From an uncultured Bacteroidales bacterium (GTDB lineage Bacteria; Bacteroidota; Bacteroidia; Bacteroidales; UBA932): DNA of 6,059 nt. Shown here piece after piece: positions 1 through 6,059 of the stretch. Under the pieces are notes generated by a model. The model had not been told where the DNA came from. It worked only from the letters and a program-made list of their open reading frames with translations, and ran no database searches. The DNA lies in contig CALCEJ010000069.1 in NCBI GenBank assembly GCA_937900465.1, forward strand, positions 1 to 6,059, in the 5' to 3' direction. The first letter of the stretch is position 1; the number at the start of each line of letters is the position of its first letter. The position numbers were made by a program, and so were the translations under genes.

Positions 1-54
1 ACCAGCGACCTCCTGGTCCCTAACCAGGTGCGCTACCAACTGCGCTACATCCAG
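1..54 (-). tRNA. tRNA-Pro, anticodon AGG (partial, 3' end outside window)
   Basis: Read on the minus strand from base 54, the sequence folds as a tRNA. There is a 7-base acceptor strand CTGGATG (54-48), then TA, a D-stem GCGC/GCGC (45-42 and 33-30) with loop AGTTGGTA, and an anticodon stem CCTGG/CCAGG (28-24 and 16-12) with loop TTAGGGA. The variable loop is AGGTC, followed by the first T-arm strand GCTGG and one T at the window edge. With U33 fixed, the anticodon at 21-19 is AGG, which decodes the proline codon CCU. C at position 1 and GG at anticodon positions 35-36 fit known proline identity elements. About 20 bases, including the second acceptor strand, are missing. The tRNA lies 54 bases downstream of clpX in the same direction. 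An A at position 34 is uncommon for bacterial tRNA-Pro. Confidence 0.9.
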
Positions 55-84
55 ATTCCGATTTGGGAATGCAAATCTCGGAAT
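55..84 (-). other. imperfect hairpin between clpX and tRNA-Pro
   Basis: ATTCCG at 55-60 pairs with CGGAAT at 79-84, and ATTTG at 61-65 pairs with CAAAT at 72-76. This gives 11 base pairs with a 2-base bulge (77-78) and a 6-base loop (66-71). The stem ends exactly at the base before the tRNA 5' end. In the direction of transcription the next bases are the tRNA acceptor strand, with no T tract, so it does not look like a classical intrinsic terminator. It could be a leader structure for tRNA 5' processing or a 3' end stabiliser for the clpX message. The pairing is visible in the sequence; the role is inference. Confidence 0.5.
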
Positions 85-99
85 AATTTATGAATTATC

Positions 100-107
100 C
101 AAATTTA
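100..107 (-). promoter_or_regulatory. possible Bacteroidota -7 promoter box for tRNA-Pro
   Basis: The minus strand reads TAAATTTG here, an exact match to the TAnnTTTG -7 consensus of Bacteroides-type sigma factor. It lies just after the clpX stop codon and would start transcription near base 95, about 40 bases ahead of the tRNA. No TTTG -33 element is found at the usual spacing; the nearest TTTG (145-142) is too far away. The region is AT-rich, so a chance match is quite possible. Confidence 0.25.
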
Positions 108-108
108 A

Positions 109-1326
109 TTACACCAATTTTGACTTTGCATACGCAGCAGTCAAACGGAATGTCTTTTTGCTGGATGAAGGGGCCTCATACATAGCGTCAGACAGGATAG
201 ATTCCGCAATCGAACGAAGGCCTCTGGCACCAAGTTTCCGCTCAATTGCGGTATCTACGATAATGTCCAGGACTTCCGGTTCAACCACAAGCTTGATTCC
301 GTCCATACTGAAGAGTTTCTCGTACTGCTTCATTATGGCGTTCCGGGGTTCAGTCAGGATTCGCTTGAGGGAATCCCGGTCAAGCTGGTCAAGATATGTG
401 ACCATAGGAAGACGACCGACGATTTCCGGAATGAGACCATATGCCCTCAGATCGCTCGCCTCGACGTGGGAGAGAAGGCTTTCTTCCTCCACACGATTCT
501 TTTCCTCCGCCCCGAAACCGATAACCCTCGTATTAAGACGGCGGGCGATGTGTCTTTCAATACCGTCGAAAGCTCCGCCGCAGATAAAGAGGATATTCTG
601 CGTGTTGACGTGGACGAATTCCTGTTCAGGATGCTTTCTACCTCCCTTCGGGGGAACGTTTACGACGGTCCCCTCAAGGAGTTTGAGCATTGCCTGCTGG
701 ACACCTTCGCCGGATACGTCCCGGGTAATGGAAGGATTGTCAGATTTACGGGCGATCTTGTCTATCTCGTCTATGAAAACTATCCCCCTTTCTGCCTTTA
801 CGAGGTCGAAGTCCGCTTCCTGGAGAAGACGGGTAAGAATACTCTCGACGTCCTCACCGACATATCCTGCCTCTGTCAGGACCGTTGCATCCACAATGGT
901 GAAGGGAACGCTCAGGAACTTCGCGATGGACCTTGCAAGAAGGGTTTTGCCGGTTCCGGTCGGGCCCACGAGAAGGATATTGGACTTGTCCAGCTCAACT
1001 CCGTCCTCTTCCGGATGGAGGAGGTTGTTTTCAATTCTCTTGTAGTGGTTGTAAACGGCTACGGAAAGGACCTTTTTCGCCCTCTCCTGGCCTATTACGT
1101 AACGGTCAAGATAGTCGGTTATTTCCCTCGGCTTCGGGATTTTCCCAAGGGATTCGTTCTCGGATGACTGTTTCCGGCGGGTCCCGCGTATTTCATCAGC
1201 ATACTCAGCGGCGGTACGGGCACAGTCTGTACAGATGTACCCGTTCACGCCCTGGAGCATAAATTCTACCTCGCTCTCCTTCCGTCCGCAAAGGGCGCAG
1301 CGGCCCTCCGGTTCTCCCTTTTTCAT
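109..1326 (-). CDS. clpX: ATP-dependent Clp protease ATP-binding subunit ClpX
   Basis: ClpX is a cytosolic AAA+ unfoldase. As a hexamer it recognises substrates, unfolds them with ATP and feeds them into ClpP. The 405-residue protein is complete and near the usual length (424 in E. coli). The N-terminal zinc-binding domain has cysteines 10, 13, 32 and 35. The AAA+ module shows Walker A GPTGTGKT at 121-128, the GYVG pore-1 loop at 154-157, Walker B with D186 and E187, the RKH loop at 230-232, the GRLP arginine-finger region near 305 and the sensor-2 motif GARGLR at 366-371. The IGF tripeptide that docks on ClpP is at 269-271, so it should work with ClpP rather than alone. The ATG overlaps the clpP stop codon in ATGA, which suggests translational coupling. 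GGAAAGAAGAA precedes the start and belongs to the clpP tail. The stop is TAA; 54 bases then separate it from tRNA-Pro. Confidence 0.98.
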   Translation of the reverse strand: MKKGEPEGRCALCGRKESEVEFMLQGVNGYICTDCARTAAEYADEIRGTRRKQSSENESLGKIPKPREITDYLDRYVIGQERAKKVLSVAVYNHYKRIENNLLHPEEDGVELDKSNILLVGPTGTGKTLLARSIAKFLSVPFTIVDATVLTEAGYVGEDVESILTRLLQEADFDLVKAERGIVFIDEIDKIARKSDNPSITRDVSGEGVQQAMLKLLEGTVVNVPPKGGRKHPEQEFVHVNTQNILFICGGAFDGIERHIARRLNTRVIGFGAEEKNRVEEESLLSHVEASDLRAYGLIPEIVGRLPMVTYLDQLDRDSLKRILTEPRNAIMKQYEKLFSMDGIKLVVEPEVLDIIVDTAIERKLGARGLRSIAESILSDAMYEAPSSSKKTFRLTAAYAKSKLV

Positions 1327-1991
1327 TTCTTCTTTCCGGTAAGGATTTCGTCGACCATACCATAGGCGAGGGCCTCTTCTGCGCTCATCCAGTAATCCCT
1401 TTCTCCGTCAGCGGCGATTTTCTCATACTTCTGGCCGGTATGGGATGCGATGATGCGGAAGAGTTCCGCACGCGTTTTCTCGATCTCTTTTGCAGCGATA
1501 AGAATATCCGTGGCCTGACCTTGGGCTCCGCCGAGGGGCTGGTGGATAAGGACGCGGGAGTGTGGAAGAGCGGACCTCTTGCCGGCTGCGCCGGCGCACA
1601 GGAGAACGGCGCCCATCGAAGCGGCCATTCCCGTACAGATCGTTGCTACGTCCGGCTGGACCAGCTGCATAGTGTCGTAGATACCAAGTCCGCTGGTCAC
1701 CTGGCCTCCCGGAGTATTCAGATACAGGCTGATGTCAGCGTTGCTGTCGTTGGAGGCGAGGAAAAGCAGCTGGGCCTGGATGATGTTCGCGACATCGTCG
1801 TCGATGGGAACGCCAAGGAAAATGATGCGGTCCATCATAAGACGGCTGAATACGTCCATCTGGGCTACGTTGAGCTTTCTCTCCTCGGTAATTGTCGGAT
1901 TGATATAGCCGTCGTAGATTGAACTGTAACGGTGAAGGGTCATTGAGGATATACCCTGGCCCTTCACTGCGAATTTTTCAAAATCTGTCAT
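1323..1991 (-). CDS. clpP: ATP-dependent Clp protease proteolytic subunit ClpP
   Basis: ClpP is a self-compartmentalised serine peptidase. In characterised members it forms a double heptameric ring in the cytosol and cuts polypeptides delivered by ClpX or other Clp ATPases. The 222-residue protein is complete. The catalytic triad can be placed as Ser125 in GMAASMGA, His150 in LIHQPLGG and Asp199 in RDYWM, with spacing matching the E. coli enzyme. The TPGG segment at 93-96 fits the oxyanion region. The first 20 or so residues form an N-terminal extension that may be a propeptide removed on maturation; this is inferred from the family, not seen directly. The start ATG lies 2 bases after the tig stop codon (TAATAATG), and the TGA stop overlaps the clpX ATG. 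This arrangement supports co-translation of tig, clpP and clpX. No clear Shine-Dalgarno site is present, only A-rich sequence, as is usual in Bacteroidota. Confidence 0.97.
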   Translation of the reverse strand: MTDFEKFAVKGQGISSMTLHRYSSIYDGYINPTITEERKLNVAQMDVFSRLMMDRIIFLGVPIDDDVANIIQAQLLFLASNDSNADISLYLNTPGGQVTSGLGIYDTMQLVQPDVATICTGMAASMGAVLLCAGAAGKRSALPHSRVLIHQPLGGAQGQATDILIAAKEIEKTRAELFRIIASHTGQKYEKIAADGERDYWMSAEEALAYGMVDEILTGKKK

Positions 1992-1993
1992 TA

Positions 1994-3310
1994 TTACTTA
2001 AGTTCACGGAATTTGTCTTCGGAAATCTTTTTGGTCTGGACAGTGACGTTGTTGCGGATTGCATCAAACGCCTTATTGTCCTCGACTTGTTCCTCGAGAC
2101 GGCGGCGCTGGGACTCGTCTTCGAGTACTCCGTGGGCTGCCTGATGGATAAGGTCGTGAGGGACATTGCCCATTCCGTACATTGCATACTGATATGCGAC
2201 ATAGGATTCTGCCGCTTCGTGAAGGTCTTCGTCAGTGACCTTGAGGTCAAACTGCTGCATAACCTTTCCACGTACGAGCTGCCACTTGAAATCCTCCAGG
2301 AATGCGGGGAATTCAGCGTCAACCTGCTCAGGGGTGAACTTGCCCTCGTTCACATAGACAAGCCACCTCCTGAGGAATCCCTCAGGGAGCTCGATGGCTG
2401 CCTTTTCGAGGAAATACTTACGGGCGTCAGCGGCAAAGCGGTAGTTTGCCTGCTGGGCGTGGGAAGCGCGGATGCGCTCTTCGATCTTTTCTTCAAACTG
2501 CTCGGGAGTAGTTACGACTCCTTCTCCGAAAATCTTGTCATAAGTCTCCTGATTCTCCTCAGCGGCGACGAAGGTCTTGACGTTCACGACGGTGAAGGTA
2601 AACATAGGATCGATCCCCGAAAGCTTCTCCTTGTCGATCTTCAGCATCGCGGCGCGGTCTGTCTCGTTCTCGAAGGCTTCGTTGACGTTTACGCTTACCT
2701 TGTCTCCCGGCTTCAGGCCGATGAACATATCACGGGCAATCTCCGAAACGTTGGAAAGGGAAACATACACGCCCTCTGCGCTATGGGCCTCGTTGGCGAT
2801 ATCGGCAATGATATAGTCGCCGGCCTTGGTCTTGGTGCCGTCCTGGAGGGTTCCGTACTGCTGGAGAAGGTTCTTACGGGTCTCCTTCTTTGCTGCCTCG
2901 GTGACATTAATCTCGTAGATGGGGAGTTTGTCCTCCTTGGATACGGTGAAATTGAGCTCGGGGGTCTGGGCGATATCGAAATTGAAGGTAAAATCGGAGC
3001 CGATGGTCCAGTCGAGCTGGGGCTGGTCGTCGCTCGGGAGGGGCTCGCCTACGACGCGGACCTTGTTGTCACGGATAAAGTTGTTAAGCTGCTCTGAAAC
3101 GAGGTGATTCACGACCTCGTAGAGGGCCTGGTCTCCATAAAGCCTCTGGATAAGGGATGCCGGGGCCATTCCACGGCGGAAGCCCTTTATGTCTGCCTTG
3201 CGGCGGATGTCATTAAGCTGCTTGCGAAGAGTCTCCTCATAATCTGACGCTGCAATTTCGATGCTTACCTTGTAGTTCAGGGCATCAATCTCATTCTTTA
3301 CGATGTTCAT
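1994..3310 (-). CDS. tig: trigger factor, ribosome-associated chaperone
   Basis: Trigger factor binds at the ribosome exit tunnel and shields nascent chains. The 438-residue length fits the family. The N-terminal ribosome-binding domain carries the signature GFRRGMAP at 43-50, at the same positions as GFRKGKVP in E. coli; K46 becomes Arg and K48 becomes Met. A middle segment, roughly 150-250, has remnants of the FKBP-like prolyl isomerase fold (GDYIIADI, GLKPGDKVSV) but lacks the usual aromatic-rich active-site pattern, so isomerase activity may be weak or absent. From about 255 to the end the sequence is helical and charged, as expected of the chaperone arms. The ATG follows the A-rich stretch AAACAATAGAA, 17 bases after the HD gene stop. 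It is the first gene of the compact tig-clpP-clpX unit, an order well known in bacteria. Identification is firm; the loss of isomerase function is inference. Confidence 0.95.
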   Translation of the reverse strand: MNIVKNEIDALNYKVSIEIAASDYEETLRKQLNDIRRKADIKGFRRGMAPASLIQRLYGDQALYEVVNHLVSEQLNNFIRDNKVRVVGEPLPSDDQPQLDWTIGSDFTFNFDIAQTPELNFTVSKEDKLPIYEINVTEAAKKETRKNLLQQYGTLQDGTKTKAGDYIIADIANEAHSAEGVYVSLSNVSEIARDMFIGLKPGDKVSVNVNEAFENETDRAAMLKIDKEKLSGIDPMFTFTVVNVKTFVAAEENQETYDKIFGEGVVTTPEQFEEKIEERIRASHAQQANYRFAADARKYFLEKAAIELPEGFLRRWLVYVNEGKFTPEQVDAEFPAFLEDFKWQLVRGKVMQQFDLKVTDEDLHEAAESYVAYQYAMYGMGNVPHDLIHQAAHGVLEDESQRRRLEEQVEDNKAFDAIRNNVTVQTKKISEDKFRELK

Positions 3311-3327
3311 TTCTATTGTTTGTTGAA

Positions 3328-5376
3328 TTAGTTTTCTGCTTTGGGGTACGCCACCCTTTCGTGATAAATCTGGGTAAGATATTTCTTCAGTACCTGTTTG
3401 ACCGTCTCGATTTCACGGATTGTGATGTCCGCATCATCAAACTGTTTCTCGCGGATTTTCCCTCCGACGATTCCCTCCACAAACTTGTCATAAGCCTCGG
3501 GGGTGAACTCCGTGAGGGAACGGGAAGCCGCTTCTACGGAGTCGCAGATCATAAGGACAGCCTGCTCCTTGGTAAGGGGACGGGGGCCGGGATAGCGGAA
3601 TCCGCTCTTGATGGAGGGGTCTCCGCCAGCCTCCACATAGGCATTGAAGAAGTAGGCGGTCGTCGTTGTTCCGTGATGGGTAAGGATGAAGTCGCGGATT
3701 ACGTCCGGAAGCTTGTTCTCACGGGCTATCTCCGCTCCTGCGGTGACGTGGGCAATGATATCGCGGGCGCTTTCCTCCGGAGCCATTCCGTCGTGATACT
3801 TCCTTGCTCCGGGATTGGATGATTCGTTCTCTACGAAGCAGAGGGGATTTCTCATCTTGCCGATGTCGTGATACAGGGCGCCGGCACGGACCAGCAGAGC
3901 GTTAGCGTCGATGCTGCGGGCTGCGGCTTCGGCCATATTGGCGACCTGGAGGCAGTGCTGGAAGGTCCCGGGGGCCTTCTTGTTGAGCTCCTGGAGGAGA
4001 GGGTTGCTCGTATCTGTGAGTTCCTCGAGTCTCGATGTGGAGACCAGATTGAATATTTTCTCGAAGATATAAATCAGGGGATAGAATGCGACGGTAAGCA
4101 TCGATCCCATAAATATCTGGAGGATGTTGAAGAAGATGTTGGTGCTGCCGGCGTCTATAAGACGGAACCCGAGATAGACTACAAGTTCCACTCCGAACAG
4201 GATAAGGGCGTTGAGGAACTGCTTCCAGCCGCGGCTGAGTGAATCGAAGGTAAGCATCGTCACGATACCTCCGGTAAGGAACATAACGAAGAGTTCCATT
4301 CCCGAATGGGAGAAAATCAGAAGCGGAAGGAGCGAAAGGATGTACGCAGGCATAACGACCCTCTTTCGGAAGAAGGCCTGGAGGTACATTGCGCTGACGG
4401 CGAAAGGAACCACATAAAGGGCTCCGGGAGTGAACCTCTCCACGAGGAATGCGGCGAAAGCGTTTACAAGGAATACCGTCAGGAGGTAGTAATAACGCCT
4501 CTTGTCATCGAATATATCCTGATTCGTAAACAGTATGCTCAGATAAAGGATAACTACGATTGCGATTGCAATCAGGATATTACCCAGATACAGCAGGATA
4601 CGGGGCCCGTCATAGCCGAAGACCTTGTCGTATTCCGCCTTGTAACTGTCCAGGATCTGGGCGATCTCAGGGGTGATGACCTCGCCCTTGGAGACTATGA
4701 CCTGATTAGCGTTGACATAATCCAGGGTAGGAGAAACTCCGGCAGCGGATTCGTTGCGGCCCAGTTCCGTCATCGTATGGTCGAAGACAAGGTTCGGGAC
4801 CATCTGCTCGTAGACGCCGCTCCTCCGGAAGAGGGAGTCAAGGTTGATGTCAGGGTAGGTAACGGTACAGGAGGCAAGAAGGCGGGACCTTGCGTCAGAG
4901 ACCTTATAGACCTCGCTCGTAGGATACTTAAGGGCACGCTTGTTCTTCTGGATGAAGAGAACCTCATCAGAAAGGCTTGTTTTCCTGTCAAGACGGGGCT
5001 TGGCCTCAGGGATGACACCCTTTGAGTAGATGTCCTCGATGGACTGGATGACTGAGGGCTTTACGGAATTGTACTTCCCCATATCCAGTCCCCGGACTCC
5101 CCTTACGACAGAAACGGCGACTTCCTCGTCGAAACGGTAGTAAGGAACGATGTCGCGGGAGGAAGACTCCATCTCGGAGAGCATCTGCTCCTGGGTTTTC
5201 AGCACCGGAAAGTCGATCTGGGACACAAGAGTCTCATACGGCCAGGCGGCGCCTTTGCGGTAGTCATAATTGAATTTCGCGGTCCTGGGCATCATAAGCA
5301 CCAGGACTGCGAAGACAATAAGGAGCGGAATGAACCTCTCCGGTATTTTAGGCATCGATATTCGCATAGTGCGCAT
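3328..5376 (-). CDS. 7TM-HD membrane phosphohydrolase, PgpH-like cyclic di-AMP phosphodiesterase
   Basis: This is an inner-membrane protein with a cytosolic HD hydrolase domain. Characterised relatives, such as PgpH of Listeria, hydrolyse cyclic di-AMP to pApA; that substrate is inferred here. Numbered from the chosen start (682 residues), a short basic N-terminus leads to a membrane helix at about 15-29. An extracytoplasmic domain follows at about 30-258, then roughly seven membrane helices between about 259 and 439, and a C-terminal HD domain. The metal ligands are all visible: His474 (FQHCLQ), His503-Asp504 (YHDIGK), His543, His567-His568 (THHGT) and Asp612 (CDSVEA), so the enzyme looks active. 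I chose the ATG at 5376 because GAGGAAA sits directly before it. ATGs at 5367 and 5355, and a GTG at 5415, are alternatives. The chosen start overlaps the gyrB end by 29 bases. tig follows after 17 bases, so cotranscription is likely. Confidence 0.9.
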   Translation of the reverse strand: MRTMRISMPKIPERFIPLLIVFAVLVLMMPRTAKFNYDYRKGAAWPYETLVSQIDFPVLKTQEQMLSEMESSSRDIVPYYRFDEEVAVSVVRGVRGLDMGKYNSVKPSVIQSIEDIYSKGVIPEAKPRLDRKTSLSDEVLFIQKNKRALKYPTSEVYKVSDARSRLLASCTVTYPDINLDSLFRRSGVYEQMVPNLVFDHTMTELGRNESAAGVSPTLDYVNANQVIVSKGEVITPEIAQILDSYKAEYDKVFGYDGPRILLYLGNILIAIAIVVILYLSILFTNQDIFDDKRRYYYLLTVFLVNAFAAFLVERFTPGALYVVPFAVSAMYLQAFFRKRVVMPAYILSLLPLLIFSHSGMELFVMFLTGGIVTMLTFDSLSRGWKQFLNALILFGVELVVYLGFRLIDAGSTNIFFNILQIFMGSMLTVAFYPLIYIFEKIFNLVSTSRLEELTDTSNPLLQELNKKAPGTFQHCLQVANMAEAAARSIDANALLVRAGALYHDIGKMRNPLCFVENESSNPGARKYHDGMAPEESARDIIAHVTAGAEIARENKLPDVIRDFILTHHGTTTTAYFFNAYVEAGGDPSIKSGFRYPGPRPLTKEQAVLMICDSVEAASRSLTEFTPEAYDKFVEGIVGGKIREKQFDDADITIREIETVKQVLKKYLTQIYHERVAYPKAEN

Positions 5377-6058
5377 TTTCCTCGATGAATGCACGGCGCG
5401 GCGGGACGTCGTCACCCATCAGCATTGAGAATGTACGCTCCGCCTCGGCGGCGTTGTCGATGGTAATCTGACGAAGGACGCGGCGGGAAGGGTCCATGGT
5501 GGTTTCCCACAGCTGCTGGTCAGACATTTCACCTAGACCTTTGTAGCGCTGGACGGTAACGCCCTTTTCAGTTCCGCGGCCAAGTTCCATAATGGCCCTG
5601 TCGCGGTCAGCATCGCTCCAGCAGTAACGCTCCTGCTGTCCCTTCTTGACGAGGTAGAGCGGAGGTGTCGCAAGGTAGACATAGCCGTTCTTGATAAGGT
5701 CGAACATATAACGGAAGAAGAAGGTCAGGATAAGACAGGCGATGTGAGAGCCGTCAACATCAGCATCTGTCATAATGATAACCTTGTGATAGCGCAGTTT
5801 GGAAAGGTCCATATGCTTTTCGCCGGACTCGTCTTCCTGGGCTACGGTAACGCCGAGGGCGGTGTAGATGTTACGGACTTCCTGGCTCTCGAATGCACGG
5901 TCTCCGGCGGCCTTCTCCACATTGAGGATTTTACCGCGGAGAGGAAGGATTGCCTGGATCGCGCGGTCACGGCCCTGCTTTGCGGTACCGCCTGCGGAGT
6001 CTCCCTCGACGAGGAAGAGTTCGCACTTTTCCGGATCCCTCTCAGAGCAGTCAGCAAG
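5348..6058 (-). CDS. gyrB: DNA gyrase subunit B, C-terminal part (5' end outside window)
   Basis: GyrB is the ATPase subunit of DNA gyrase, which together with GyrA introduces negative supercoils. Only the last 236 residues are present; the reading frame is open through the right edge, entering in the TOPRIM domain. Visible motifs, counted from the first complete codon, are EGDSAGG at 18-24 with the catalytic glutamate, PLRGKILNVEKA at 39-50, the metal-binding DADVDGSHI at 98-106, QRYKGLGEM at 170-178 and QLWETTMDP at 182-190. The region between DADVDGSHI and QRYKGLGEM has no large insertion, unlike E. coli GyrB, so the full protein is probably near 650 residues. The close match to GyrB rather than ParE in the QRYKGLGEM and QLWETTMDP regions supports gyrB, though the missing N-terminus leaves a small doubt. 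A GTG at 5920 is an internal valine codon, not a start. The TAA stop lies inside the start of the HD gene. Confidence 0.93.
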   Translation of the reverse strand, partial: LADCSERDPEKCELFLVEGDSAGGTAKQGRDRAIQAILPLRGKILNVEKAAGDRAFESQEVRNIYTALGVTVAQEDESGEKHMDLSKLRYHKVIIMTDADVDGSHIACLILTFFFRYMFDLIKNGYVYLATPPLYLVKKGQQERYCWSDADRDRAIMELGRGTEKGVTVQRYKGLGEMSDQQLWETTMDPSRRVLRQITIDNAAEAERTFSMLMGDDVPPRRAFIEENAHYANIDA

Positions 6059-6059
6059 C

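Noticed and set aside
1..54. tRNA on the plus strand
   Set aside because: The forward reading places C where U33 is required and does not give conserved D-loop GG in the correct order; the minus-strand fold satisfies all of these.
55..84. Intrinsic terminator for clpX
   Set aside because: The stem is bulged, only moderately GC-rich and followed by the tRNA instead of a T tract on the minus strand.
158..1045. 295-codon open frame on the plus strand over clpX
   Set aside because: Antisense to conserved ClpX motifs, very rich in Arg and Ser, and without any recognisable family feature.
466..1167. 233-codon open frame on the plus strand over clpX
   Set aside because: A second antisense shadow of clpX; no domain, signal or start context supports it.
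1919..3097. 392-codon open frame on the plus strand over tig
   Set aside because: It lies wholly antisense to the well-supported tig and clpP start regions, has no recognisable domain, and its Leu/Val/Gly-rich composition is what an antisense frame of a Glu/Asp/Lys-rich gene gives.
4306..5025. 239-codon open frame on the plus strand over the HD gene
   Set aside because: Antisense to the extracytoplasmic and membrane region of the HD protein; no recognisable motif.
5377..5415. GTG start at 5415 for the HD gene
   Set aside because: It would give a 68-base overlap with gyrB and 13 extra Arg/Ser-rich residues; the ATG at 5376 has a better upstream sequence.
5348..5920. gyrB starting at the GTG at 5920
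   Set aside because: The frame continues upstream to the window edge through conserved GyrB sequence, so that GTG is an internal valine and the gene is a 5'-truncated fragment.
5842..6057. 71-codon minus-strand frame at the right edge
   Set aside because: Out of frame with gyrB, whose conserved EGDSAGG and PLRGKILNVEKA motifs read through the same bases.

Overview
The window reads as a compact housekeeping block from a member of the Bacteroidota, most likely the order Bacteroidales. The basis is mixed: the trigger factor has the diverged middle domain I associate with this phylum, most start codons follow A-rich sequence rather than clear Shine-Dalgarno sites, and GyrB lacks the long TOPRIM insertion seen in enterobacteria. 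Base composition is about half G+C by eye. The genus cannot be fixed from the sequence alone.

Every gene lies on the minus strand, so transcription runs from right to left. In that order the window holds: the last 236 codons of gyrB (5348-6058, cut by the window edge); a membrane 7TM-HD phosphohydrolase of the PgpH type, which hydrolyses cyclic di-AMP in characterised relatives (3328-5376); tig, trigger factor (1994-3310); clpP, the proteolytic subunit (1323-1991); clpX, the unfoldase (109-1326); and a tRNA-Pro cut by the left edge (1-54).

The packing is very tight. gyrB and the HD gene overlap, 17 bases separate the HD gene from tig, 2 bases separate tig from clpP, and clpP and clpX overlap in ATGA. 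Only 54 bases lie between clpX and the tRNA. Those bases hold an imperfect hairpin and, near the clpX stop, one good match to the Bacteroidota -7 promoter box. There is no gene-free stretch above 300 bases.

Functionally, tig-clpP-clpX is a protein-fate module: trigger factor receives nascent chains at the ribosome, and ClpXP unfolds and degrades tagged or unwanted proteins. DNA gyrase and a second-messenger phosphodiesterase lie directly upstream and may share the transcript. I found no mobile element, CRISPR array, phage gene or clear novel system. The points that deserve a second look are the AGG anticodon of the tRNA-Pro, the hairpin abutting its 5' end, and the HD phosphodiesterase embedded in a housekeeping run.
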